DNA of 64,000 nucleotides, taken from the NCBI GenBank assembly GCA_944990035.1, contig CALYLX010000149.1:744001-808000 (forward strand), in the 5' to 3' direction. Position 1 is the stretch's first letter, and every line of letters begins with the position of its first letter. The DNA is from Clitopilus passeckerianus (lineage: Eukaryota; Basidiomycota; Agaricomycetes; Agaricales; Entolomataceae). This document shows, in pieces, positions 47,611 through 57,229 of the stretch. Under the pieces are notes generated by a model. That model did not search any database. It worked only from the letters and a program-made list of their open reading frames with translations, and was not told where the DNA came from. The translations under genes were made by a program, and so were the position numbers.

Positions 47611-48930
47611 TTTTTTTTTTTTTTTTTTTGGTCAAAGCCATACACCCCCAGAGGGGGCGTCTGACAATTTATATTCCGGCGCCCGATCGCAGTCCGGTCG
47701 CACGTACCTAAATACATGCATTGTATACTAACGTAAGTAAAGAAACCGTGTTCGTCAAGTGAACTACACTGAATACGAGGTGCACCAAAGAGCAAGCTAG
47801 GGTGGCCCCCAAGGATAAATCTAACAAGGAGTATGGTGGCGCGCAACACCCCGCAGAAGCAGCGAGAACCCTGGACGCCAGGCTCGCCGCTATATGAAGG
47901 ATGGGGCACTGACGCCTATGCATGGAAAACCATGCCAGACACTTCGGCCTGTTCTCTGCGAACAAATTGGTGTGCACCTGGCACCCAGACAAGATCATCT
48001 GGCCGCGGTGGTGCAGTGGAGCCTGTTACAGGCATTTGTCGGTGGTGGCCTCCAACAGCGGGAGTGGCACCACGAACGCGTGTGGGGGCCTTGTCAGGCG
48101 GGCCACGTTGCCGTGTCTTCCTGGTTTTAGGAAACGGCGGTGGAGGCTGTTGCGATGGAAACGCAAAAGTGGTGGGATTGTTCTCGAGGAAGAACAGGAA
48201 GGACGACAGCTCCTGACGCAAGCGCTGCCTGGGCCGTCATTCAAGGTTAGCGCACTGGTGGAGGATATGCTCCCTCGTTTCCAGTACGCGCCAATCGCAT
48301 GCACACGCTGTCTCCCCACCCAGGTTGAAGCGTGCGCGGAATTCACCAATGGGTGCATGACCCAAGACTGCGCGTGTAAGGCGCGCGGTGTGCGCATTGG
48401 AAGAGCCAACACGACGTAGCCAAGGCCCTCCTTTGAGGTGTGTGGGCCTTAGGGAGGCACCTTTGTGTGTAAGGCGCAGAAAGTTGTTGCCAGAGTAAGA
48501 AGGCTGTTGCAGCAGACAAGTCCACTCATGCAGCATTCTATCCACAGCGCGTTTCCGGCCATACCCAAGGGATGTCCGGGGTTTATTACCGGCACCCACG
48601 CGCAAGCCAGAGGCCGCCAAGTGAGCACGGTGATGAATGCCCCAGTTGAGTCTTGAAGGGACATGAACAAATTGGACGTGCCTGCTGGCGTCGCCCGAGA
48701 ACCAAGCACGTAGCTTGGAGCAGATAGACAGCGAGTGTCCTTGCCCAGAGTGGAGAGACGGGTCTAGAGCCAGCCGAATGGCTTTGGTTGAGTCTGAGAG
48801 CACAACTATCTTGAGGCAGTTGCTGCGCAAAACAGCCTTGCTTATGGACAAGTCAATGGCTGCGAGTTCAGCGTCGTCAGAGAGAGCCCTGCCCAACGCC
48901 ATTGTGTATTCTTCAGGCCCAAAGGCGCCA
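47611..48930 (-). mobile_element. LINE fragment D1, 5'-truncated, with own poly(A)
   Basis: Minus strand: poly(A) seen as T19 at 47611-47629, then a 3' UTR with a CCCCC-AGA-GGGGG hairpin, then the RNase H and C-terminal part of ORF2 (stop at 48237, frame up to 48930: AFGPEEYTMALGRALSDD, VVLSDSTKAIRL, CACDWRVLETREH). It has the same premature stop after HQCANLE as element B and is therefore not derived from D2. Its 5' end abuts the poly(A) of D2 without a target duplication. Confidence 0.88.
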
Positions 48931-49230
48931 TTTTTTTTTTTTTTTTTGGTCAAAGCCCTACGCCCCCAGAGGGGGCGTCTGACAATTTATATTCCGGCGC
49001 CCGATCGCAGTCCGGTCGCAAGTACCTAAATACATGCATTGTATACTAACGTAAGTAAAACCGTGTTCGTCGAGTGAACTACACTAGATACGAGGTGCAC
49101 CAAAGAGCAAGCTAGGGTGGCCCCCGAGGATAAATCTCCTAAGGAGTATGATAGCGTGCACCACCCCGCAGAAGCAGCAAGAACCCTGGAAACCAGGCTC
49201 GCCGCTATATGAAGGATGGAGCACTGACGC

Positions 49231-52200
49231 CTATGCATGGTAAAACATGCCAGACGCTTCGGCTTGTTCTCTGCGAACAAATTGATGTGCACCCGGTACC
49301 CAGACCAGATCGTCTGGGCGCGGTGGTGCAGTGGAGCCTGTTACAGGCATTTGTCGGTGGTGGCCTCCAACAGCGGGAGTGGCACCACGAACGCGTGTGG
49401 GGGCCTTGTCAGGCGGGCCACGTTGCCGTGTCTTCCTGGGCTTAGGAAATGGCGGTGGAGGCTGTTGCGATGGAAACGCAAAAGCAGCGGGGTTGTTCTC
49501 AAGAAAGAACAAGAAGGACGACAGCTCCCGGCGCAAGCGCTGGTTAGGCCGTCGTTGGAAGTGCGCACATTGGTGAAGGACATGGTCCCTCGTTTCCAGG
49601 GTGCGCCAATCGCACACGCACGCTGTCTTCCCATCTAGGTTGAAGTGCGCGCGGAACTCGCCAATGGGTGCATGACCCAGGACTGCACGGGTGAGGCGTG
49701 CGGTGTGCGCATTGGAAGACCCAACGCCATGTAGCCAAGGCCCACCTTTGAGATGTGTAGGCCTCAGGGAAGCGCCTTTGCTTGCAAGGCGCAGGAAGTG
49801 GTTGCCAGAGTAGGATGGCTGCTGGAGCAGACAAGTCCACTCATGCAGCATCCGGTCTACAGCGCGTTTCCGGGCATACCCAAGGGATGTCCGGGGTTTG
49901 CTACCGGCGCCCACCCGCAAGCCAGTGGCCGCCAAGTGAGCGCGATGGTGGATGTCCCAGTTGAGTCTTGAAGGGACATGAACAAAGTGGACGCGCCTGC
50001 TAGCGTCATCCGAGAACCAGGCCCGTAGCTTAGAGCAGATGGACAGTGAGTGCCCTTGCCCAGAATGAAGAGACGGGTCCAGTGCCAACCGAATGGCTCT
50101 AGTCGAGTCTGAGAGCACAACTATTTTGAAGCAGTTGTTGCGCAAGACAGCCTTGCTTATGGACGAGTCAATGGCTGCGAGTTCAGCATTGTCAGAGAGT
50201 ACCCTGCCTGATGCAATAGTGTACTCTTCAGGCCCAAAAGCGCCATGAAGGAGGGAGCAGGCAGCCACCGCTTGGTGCTTCCTGCTTTTGGGAACAGATG
50301 CATCTGCTGCAACCAACACAGTAGTGTCAGACAGGTCTGCATCAGCGCGGATCACATCCAGGTGGGTGCGACGGGAGTCAAGGGCATCCTTGGACGCTGC
50401 AATGATGATATCAAATGTAATCCTGCCAGAGTGCGTGTCCAACAGGCGCAGACCTGGGACTGCCTCAGCATGGACAGGATTGAGAGGCTCAGAGGCCCGC
50501 ACAGCGTGCATATCCGAATCAACAACTGTGGAAAGCAAGTTGCCGCGTACATGTTGCGACAAGTTGGAGAGAGATGAGGGGAGACGCATTGTCCCCTCAT
50601 ACCGTTGGTGCTTGTCACTGATCAGTGATAGCGTAGGGTGATTGCTTATCAGGGTGCCAATGCGCGCCTGGCCGCGCTCGACCAGCTTCCTGACATGCAG
50701 ATGAATAGGAGGGAGACCAGCAATAGATTCAGTCCCTCCTCCCGGAGATGTGCGAAAGGCGCCGGTTATCCACCTGGCAGCCTTGTGTTGCATAGTGCGC
50801 AAGTGCGACATAGCAGTCTTACACCTAGCACCTTTGTAGAACCAGAGGCCCACACCATACGTAGCGACCGGAAGGACACATGCACGGTAGAGCAACCGCT
50901 TCTGCATAGGGGTGATACCCCTTGATGAGTTACCAAGCATGATCATTGCCTTGACAGTGGTCAGAGCCTTGGTAGAGTAATACTTGACATGGTGGCTAAA
51001 GGATAGCGACCGGTCAAAGTAGAAGCCCAAGTAGCGCCAGACGCTCTTAGGTTGAAGTGGCGAGTTGCCAGTGTGTGGAGCAAAGCCCAAGTCAATGGCA
51101 GGATTGACATCGTTGTGCTTGCGAGAGAAGTGAAAGACCTCTGTCTTGTCATGTTCCAAGACGAGGCCAAGTGCAGTAACAAGCTCTGTGATGACAGTGT
51201 ATGCTTGTTGAAGTAGGGTGATGTTTTCCCCAAAGGATGGCGACTGAACGATGAGCGAGCCATCATCCACATACGACATGAGTGTTGTAATGCCAGGAGC
51301 GATCCTGTGTTCAAATAGCCTCATCCCCGGCACCAAATAGAGCGCGGAGAGGAGAGGGGACAAAGCAGATCCTTGACCAACGCCAACATCTGCAGAATAC
51401 TTGCTGGACTCTTCGCCGTTCCAGCTGTAGGATGTGTGTCTCCCAACAAGGTAAGACGCAAAGAAGTTGCAGACTTCCGGCGCGAAGCCCAGTCTGCGCA
51501 GTATGCGTAGCAGCATGTCATGGTTGAGAGAGGGGAAGAACTGAGCAAGGTCAAATGCGACCACGCTTGTCTTCAACCCTCTAGCCCAACCGGCTTTGAC
51601 GATGTGAGTGAGATAAACACCCACATCCTCAGTAGAGTGTTGGCGCACACCTCCAAACTGATTGGGGTGGAACACGCTGAATTTCTGCGCCTCAAACTGC
51701 ATCCGGTTTGCAAGCATCTTTTCAAAAAGTTTCCCCAGCGTGTTGAGTAACACAATAGGGCGGAACATCTTGGGAGTTGAGTAGTGTGGTTTGCCAGGCT
51801 TGGGAACGATGGCAGAGCGCGACTCCTTGAAGTGAGAGGGCCAGTGACCAACCCGAAGGCAGGCATTAGCGATCTCGACAAATTTGGCAGCAATGACAGT
51901 GTCAGCAACCAAGGACTTGAGCTGATACCATGTAAGGTGATCAGGACCTGGAGCAGAAGTGTTTGAACACTTTGCTAGTTCTTCTCTGAGCTCGTTGACA
52001 CCAAAGTCCCACCACTCGCGCGGAGGAGACTGAGGCACATCGTCGAGCACAGAGGGATCAACAGGGCGGTCAGACGCTGAGTTGTATGTGGAGTCAAGAG
52101 CGGCCCAAAGCGACTCAAGGGAATTGCAGGGTTCACCATTGTGGCGAATTGCTTCATGTGTAGGGAGCTCACGCTGTTTGGCCCAGCGCATAAGATCCCA

Positions 52201-53322
52201 TGGACGCTTGTTGGTAGTAGCAATTGTCTGGATCCTACTATCAAAGAATTTGGGCTTGGCCACCTTGGTGGTCCTGCGGAACACCTTGTAATCAGCGACC
52301 GCCCTGGAAGCGCGATACACTCTGACAGCCTCAGAGCACTCAGGATTCCACCAGGACTTTGACTTGGTGGAAATGCGAGCAGTCTTTGAGTTGTCATCCC
52401 AAGACTGCTTAATAGCAGTTGCAACGGCGCCAGTGCAGCGTTCAATTGCTTCTGCTGTTGTGAGAGTGGTTGTGTCCAATGCTCGCAAGGAAGAGGACAG
52501 TTCCTTCAGGAACTCTTCCTCTTGCTCACTGCCCTTGGGCAGAGTGATGCGCTCAGTAGCCAGCTGCACAGGCTGGATACGGAGCGTGACGGTCAAGGGA
52601 GCGTGGTCAGAGGGTCCTTTCCACTCTGTGACCACGCTATGTGAAGTCCCTGCAGTGCGACCCACAGGGAGGAAGAATAGATCAATGACTGAGGGCCTAA
52701 GGCTGCCAGCATGTGGGAAGTGAGTAGGAGTGCGTTCTGGTAGAACACTAACCTCCAAACCCAGGTCAAGCGCGACATCACATAGCTCAGTTGCAACATG
52801 ATTTGTAGAGTCATAGTCCGGATCCCAGACTGACGACTTGCAGTTGAAGTCCCCTGCCATGCAGAGCATGCTTGGGAGACGTGGAGCATTGTCACACAAC
52901 CAGCGAATGGCAGTACCATCCCCTGGGCTAGAGTAGACATTGGCAAAGTGTATTTGAGCACCTGTGCTCCCATACAGTGTAGTGACCAATACATCATTGT
53001 GGTTGGCGAGCTCAGTGCGAAATGCAGGCCTCATGCCTGCAAGACGCCTATGCACAAACGTCATAACGCGTGGGCGGTCAGTCTCAGATGCTGGATGTCT
53101 AAACATGACTAGCCAGTCAGGATGAGTAGGAGCACCAATCACTGCCTCTCCCTCAGGATTGGTAATGGATACAGTGCGTCGAATGAGCCGCCATGGTGGC
53201 TCTTGAAGCAGAATCACGTCAAAGTCATTCTTATGTTCCTCTAGTAGCGCAGCAACCAGATCATAATTTCTATTCACGTTCTGTGAAAAGAAGCGGAGAG
53301 TATTTACATGATTGTATCGCAT
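49231..53322 (-). CDS. LINE D2 ORF2: endonuclease, reverse transcriptase, RNase H
   Basis: Uninterrupted frame of 1363 residues from ATG 53322 (MRYNHVNTLRFF), 9 nt after the ORF1 stop. Endonuclease about 1-245 (ILLQEPPW, MAGDFNCKS, SVIDLFFLP, SDHAPL). RT about 480-800 with FRPIVLLNTLGKLFEK (near 520), FDLAQFFPSLNHD, GQGSALSPLLSALY and the catalytic YVDDGSL (near 682). RNase H around 1000-1130 (VAADASVPKS, DNAELAAID, VVLSDSTRAIRL). A C-terminal zinc-like motif CVCDWRTLETRDHVLHQC lies near 1230-1250, followed by a Pro-rich tail. All catalytic acidic residues are visible, so the enzyme may be active. It nicks DNA and copies element RNA at the nick. Confidence 0.93.
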   Translation of the reverse strand: MRYNHVNTLRFFSQNVNRNYDLVAALLEEHKNDFDVILLQEPPWRLIRRTVSITNPEGEAVIGAPTHPDWLVMFRHPASETDRPRVMTFVHRRLAGMRPAFRTELANHNDVLVTTLYGSTGAQIHFANVYSSPGDGTAIRWLCDNAPRLPSMLCMAGDFNCKSSVWDPDYDSTNHVATELCDVALDLGLEVSVLPERTPTHFPHAGSLRPSVIDLFFLPVGRTAGTSHSVVTEWKGPSDHAPLTVTLRIQPVQLATERITLPKGSEQEEEFLKELSSSLRALDTTTLTTAEAIERCTGAVATAIKQSWDDNSKTARISTKSKSWWNPECSEAVRVYRASRAVADYKVFRRTTKVAKPKFFDSRIQTIATTNKRPWDLMRWAKQRELPTHEAIRHNGEPCNSLESLWAALDSTYNSASDRPVDPSVLDDVPQSPPREWWDFGVNELREELAKCSNTSAPGPDHLTWYQLKSLVADTVIAAKFVEIANACLRVGHWPSHFKESRSAIVPKPGKPHYSTPKMFRPIVLLNTLGKLFEKMLANRMQFEAQKFSVFHPNQFGGVRQHSTEDVGVYLTHIVKAGWARGLKTSVVAFDLAQFFPSLNHDMLLRILRRLGFAPEVCNFFASYLVGRHTSYSWNGEESSKYSADVGVGQGSALSPLLSALYLVPGMRLFEHRIAPGITTLMSYVDDGSLIVQSPSFGENITLLQQAYTVITELVTALGLVLEHDKTEVFHFSRKHNDVNPAIDLGFAPHTGNSPLQPKSVWRYLGFYFDRSLSFSHHVKYYSTKALTTVKAMIMLGNSSRGITPMQKRLLYRACVLPVATYGVGLWFYKGARCKTAMSHLRTMQHKAARWITGAFRTSPGGGTESIAGLPPIHLHVRKLVERGQARIGTLISNHPTLSLISDKHQRYEGTMRLPSSLSNLSQHVRGNLLSTVVDSDMHAVRASEPLNPVHAEAVPGLRLLDTHSGRITFDIIIAASKDALDSRRTHLDVIRADADLSDTTVLVAADASVPKSRKHQAVAACSLLHGAFGPEEYTIASGRVLSDNAELAAIDSSISKAVLRNNCFKIVVLSDSTRAIRLALDPSLHSGQGHSLSICSKLRAWFSDDASRRVHFVHVPSRLNWDIHHRAHLAATGLRVGAGSKPRTSLGYARKRAVDRMLHEWTCLLQQPSYSGNHFLRLASKGASLRPTHLKGGPWLHGVGSSNAHTARLTRAVLGHAPIGEFRAHFNLDGKTACVCDWRTLETRDHVLHQCAHFQRRPNQRLRRELSSFLFFLENNPAAFAFPSQQPPPPFPKPRKTRQRGPPDKAPTRVRGATPAVGGHHRQMPVTGSTAPPRPDDLVWVPGAHQFVRREQAEASGMFYHA

Positions 53323-53331
53323 AAAGTAAAG

Positions 53332-55733
53332 TTATGTGCGGGCAGTGCGTTCACCCCGACCAATCTGAATCGGTCTCCTCCTGGGTGGTAGTACGTCAGT
53401 ATAACTCTGCGGTGCTTTAACAGAAAAGCCTACCGCATCGTTGACAGCATATCGGCGCTGGATCCAGCCAGCATCAAACCGATGTCTTGCAAAGGGGCAC
53501 TTGGGCGAATCAGCCTCGTGCTCCTTGCCACAGTTGATGCACCTAGGTGCATGTGGGCATGGTGCGCCATCAGGAGTGGCAGGCACCGGGGGATTAGCGT
53601 CAGGCTTGCCCCAGCAGCAGTGGGCAAGCTTGCGATGGTTGCGCGAATCATGGCCATACCCGCAATGCGCGCAGGAGTTGAACTGCTGCCTGCAGGTGGC
53701 AGTGGGGTGACCCCACGCCCAGCAGCGTTGACACTGCGGAACGCCAGCATGGACGCTCGCAGGGGAGATGAGACACAATCGTCCCCCAATGGAGATCTTT
53801 TTGTGTGTAATGGCCTTGAGGGAGGTGCCAGACCTGGTGTCCCAAAAGTCGAAGAACACAACGCACATATCATGCGTGCGTGAGTTGCGGTGCACACGAG
53901 GCATTCCAGCAAGCTGGAGCGCACTGGTAGCAGGGTCTTGACGCAGCAGTGCTAGGACCGCATCAGCAGTGATCGGAGTGCTGCCCACCGCACCAAAAGT
54001 GAAGTAGGGCACTCCTGTGATGCGCGTGCATAAGAACGCGACGTAGGAACCTCCACAGCAGCGTGGACGGTGGGAGATGGGTTGGCACCTTCAGTGACAG
54101 GGTACCAAACACGTTCAACAGCGACCCGGATGATGCCCAGGTCGCTGTGGGTGGGTGTCTCGTCAAGGTAGACAATGATAGCGTTACCCCTGCCGAGTTC
54201 AGCATGGATAGCGCGGTTCTTAGACCCACCAGCACCACAGCGAAGGTTGAGGGTGGAAACAGCCTGTTCAGGCAAGATAGGAAGAGGAACAGAGACAGCA
54301 TTGTCTCCATTGCCTCTGGTGGCATAGACGAAGCACTGCTTGCGTGAGGGGCCGCGCATCGTGGATTTGAGCTTCTGCTTCTTCTTCAAAGGGGAGGGAG
54401 CAGTAGGGGGTGGGGAGGACGCTGCCTTGCGCTTATTGGCGTTGGAGTTGTCCTTGAGTTGCACTACTTCATCCCAGGACAGTCCGGGGAGATGACGCGC
54501 GAGTTCAGCAAGTTCTGCACATTGCTGCGCAGACATGCCAGCAGTTACCTCTGCAAAAGAGCGAGGGGCAGCGTTTGCAGGCCTCCTAGGCGGCTGCGAA
54601 GCGACAGAAGCGTAGGACGCCTTGGGAGCGCGCTGACGCTGTTGTGGTTGCTGCTGCTGCTGCTGGGACGCATTAGCAGGGTTGGGCGCACGCACAGCAT
54701 GCGGATTGGGTGCCCTGCGCGTTGCAGGAGCCTGTGGGGCAGGCCTAGCGAACTGGCGCTGCCATTGCATCCAGTTTCCGGAGTTTACCCGCCCTGGTTG
54801 CGATGTGGAAGGTGTAGCACCTGAGTCCGGTCCAGGGACCGGGTTGTCAGGTTGCTGAGATGTCGCTGTGGACTCCTGTCCCTCCATCGGAACCGGAGAT
54901 TTGTGACCAGTGGCAGTGTGTTCCGCGGGTCGGGGAGAGGTAACCTGGGTCCTGGCGCCTTGTGAGACGCTGGAGGAGGTGGGGGGAACTGCTGGAGCAG
55001 AGGAGGCCGGTGCTACACCATGCCCATCTGCAGCAGCAATCCAAGAAGCAGACACTGCGCTTGCGGCACCTTTGGGAGCAGCAGTGCGCACAGGGCGCTG
55101 CTGGGGAGTGGGAGAGGGAATATAGGCGTCCAAGGCGTCCCTAACGCGTCGGATTTGAGGCAGGAAGTTCTCATTTGAGGTGAGATACTTGAGAAGGCCT
55201 AGGGAGGCCGCTTGAGAGCAGACATGCAAAAGCATGTCTGCAAGAGTGCGAGAGTGTTCCTCGTCGCTGGCAGCAGAAGGGGCCCGGTTGAGCCACTCCT
55301 TGAAGGTGACAAGAGAGTCAGTGATCGCGTCTATGTCTTCCTCGACCGCGTCATCCGTGGCCTGCACCTGCAAACCCACGGAATCATACTCTGAATGTCC
55401 TAGGAACGCAGGAGAGAACCCTTGCGTTGGTGAAGTCGCCCTAGAGGCGGTTCTGGACTTGGGCTGCGCAACGGCAGCACCAGAGGCGTCCTTCCTGCGC
55501 TTGTGCTCAGGGGAGGAGGGAGCAGAGGGAGCAGGGCTCTCATCTGCTTCAAAACCATCATCCTCATCCATTGCTGGAGTAGGACGCTTGTTTCGAGCGC
55601 CAGAGGGGCCCTGGGGTGTTTCCTCGCCATCAAACGCGCCATAGCTACTGCCATGGCCTTTCTGAGGCGTGGAGGGCGTCGGAGGCGGGTCCGGCGGCCG
55701 GGTATTCTTCTTGGTGCCTTCTGCACTACTCAT
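53332..55733 (-). pseudogene. LINE D2 ORF1, one frameshift before the zinc knuckles
   Basis: Frame from ATG 55733 (MSSAEGTKKNTRPP) stays open to 53952, but its true C-terminus lies in another frame. At about 54023-54030 an extra GC dinucleotide (TGCGCGTGC versus TGCGTGC in B/G) shifts the frame just after SRSYAR. The zinc-knuckle part (CQRCWAWGHPTATC, CAHCGYGHDSRNH, CINCGKEHEADSPKC) then follows in the second frame to 53332. The same extra dinucleotide occurs in element A. Apart from this the gene is intact. Either ORF1 is supplied in trans or the site is bypassed. Confidence 0.82.
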
Positions 55734-55843
55734 AGTGCAGACAGGCGCGAAAACTAGAGGGTTGAGCGGTGTGCAAGTGCTTGAGGGCGAATTTGCGTCG
55801 CTGTTGTGGCTGTGATGGTGGTGGTAACAGATCAAAGAGGATG

Positions 55844-55857
55844 ACCGTTAAGCGCTC
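55844..55857. repeat. Target duplication of the D2+D1 insert, right
   Basis: ACCGTTAAGCGCTC directly outside the 5' end of D2. No such copy occurs at the D1/D2 border (48930), so the duplication belongs to the whole composite. Confidence 0.93.
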
Positions 55858-56890
55858 TGGCGCTAAAGTGGGTGGTGACATCACTGCTCTGGCCGCTCTG
55901 GCTAGGGCCTATCCCAATTTGAATGCTGAGCAACTTGCCCACATTCACTTGAAGGCCTCTGGCCAGCCTTCTCCTGCACCCAAGCCTACCCAGGTTAAGG
56001 TGCAGTCCACCACACGTGGTCCTTCTCGCAAGAGGATCATCGCTATCCCTTCCGCGACTGTCACTGCTTCTGTTTCCCTTGAGACTATTGTGGCAACGGT
56101 CAATCGTGGCCTCACCAAGAGGTCAAAACTCCGCATTGAGACTGCCTCCCTTGGCATGGGAGGCTACTTCATGCACACCACTCAGGTCCCCAACGCTGCC
56201 GACCTTGAGATTGTTTCCGAGTGGCTGGTCAAGGCCTTCCCAGCTGGCACCCCCGCTTTCACCTGTGAGGTACCGCAGTCATGGTCCTACCTCAAAATTG
56301 TCAATGCCCCCTACCTCTCTGTCAACGCCGACGGGGAGGAGGTCACGCTATCCCGCCCTGCCATTGAGTCTGTACTCACTGCGGGTGACACCCTTCACGG
56401 TGCACAGTTGGCCGCCCCTCCGCGAGTTGTTCACAACTCAAAGACGGCCGACTCATGCACTGTCGTCTTCGAGGTCTGGGACACCCGCCGGGGTGCTCGC
56501 CTCCGTGACCTAGACGGGACACGTGTCCTTGTCTATGGTCGTTCCTGCCTACTTCGCGGTGCGGAGAAAAGGCCTGGAGTCCCTCAGTGTCGGCGCTGCT
56601 GGCACTTTGGTCATACTGCAGACAAATGCCCTGTCAAGGGCGATGTCTGCTCTCATTGCGGGGGGTCTCATAATGTGGCTCTCCATCGTCGTCTAGCGTC
56701 TTGCTGCAAGGGCAATGCCAACGCTACCCCACCAGTGGCTCCTACCCCAGATGGGACCCCCTGCCCTCACTCTGCCAAGTGCGTCAACTGTGGCAAGCAT
56801 CACTCTTCCGATGACCGCAAATGCGTGTTCTGGAAGAATCAATTCAATATCAACTGGATCCTCAGTGGATACCACCGTGATCGGGTCTAA
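55858..56890 (+). CDS. LINE C ORF1, C-terminal part with zinc knuckles
   Basis: Second part of element C ORF1, resuming after the duplicated target 55844-55857. Seen: GGDITALAALARAYPNLNA, QSTTRGPSRKR, WSYLKIVNAP, then three Cys/His motifs CRRCWHFGHTADKC, CSHCGGSHNVALH and CVNCGKHHSSDDRKC, and a C-terminus NINWILSGYHRDRV. These correspond block by block to ORF1 of A, D2, B/G and H, although sequence identity is low. The likely role is binding of element RNA and chaperone activity. After the stop (56888-56890) there is only 3' UTR. Confidence 0.85.
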
Positions 56891-57216
56891 CTAGACTCGG
56901 CCACGACGCCAACGTCCACCTGGGCGTCCAGCGCTTGTCTTTACACGCCGCTATACTCCATGCAGGTGCCGTTCCACCATGCACCCCTTACCCCTACTGG
57001 GCCCCGCTGGACACTAGTCGCTGCTTGCAGCCATGTGTTCATTTCAGATTTGCACTCTTGATTTGCTGCCGTACTTAGTGTATGGACCTTATTTGTCAAT
57101 GTCTTTACTTTTGTATTAGATACACCCGCCGGACTGCTATCGCGCACCGGGGTATAAATTTTCTGACAACCCCTGCGGGGGTGTTGGATTTGATCTCAAA
57201 AAAAAAAAAAAAAAAA

Positions 57217-57229
57217 CCCCAAGCCCAGC
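57217..57229. repeat. Target duplication of element C, right
   Basis: CCCCAAGCCCAGC directly after the poly(A) tract of element C, identical to 46558-46570. Confidence 0.92.

Larger units (their letters stand above)
48931..55843 (-). mobile_element. LINE element D2, full-length Tad-like element
   Basis: Minus strand, about 6.9 kb: 5' end CATCCTCTTTGATCTGTTAC at 55843, 5' UTR of 110 bp, ORF1, ORF2 with intact frame, a 3' UTR of about 280 bp with a CGCCCCC-AGA-GGGGGCG hairpin (48961-48977), and poly(A) of 17 (48931-48947). Together with D1 it is enclosed by a 14-bp target duplication in element C. Apurinic-type endonuclease, RT, RNase H and three ORF1 zinc knuckles place it near the Tad1 clade of fungal LINEs. 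Confidence 0.92.
46571..57216 (+). mobile_element. LINE element C, ORF1-only non-autonomous element (with nested D2+D1)
   Basis: A full element in plus orientation: 5' end GTCACCCTCTTGATCTCTTA, 5' UTR of 96 bp, one ORF (ORF1), a 3' UTR of about 300 bp, and poly(A) of 19 at 57198-57216. Its own length without the insert is about 2.4 kb. It is flanked by CCCCAAGCCCAGC at 46558-46570 and 57217-57229, a 13-bp target duplication in element B/G. No ORF2 lies between ORF1 and the tail. The 3' end (TATAAATT, C-rich/G-rich hairpin, TTTGATCTC then A) resembles that of the D family, so D-type RT could copy it in trans. This is the layout of half-LINEs such as mammalian HAL1. Confidence 0.85.

Noticed and set aside
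48931..55843. D2 inserted separately into a pre-existing D1 copy
   Set aside because: That would leave D1 sequence or a second target duplication on the 5' side of D2. Instead the 14-bp duplication of the whole composite follows directly.
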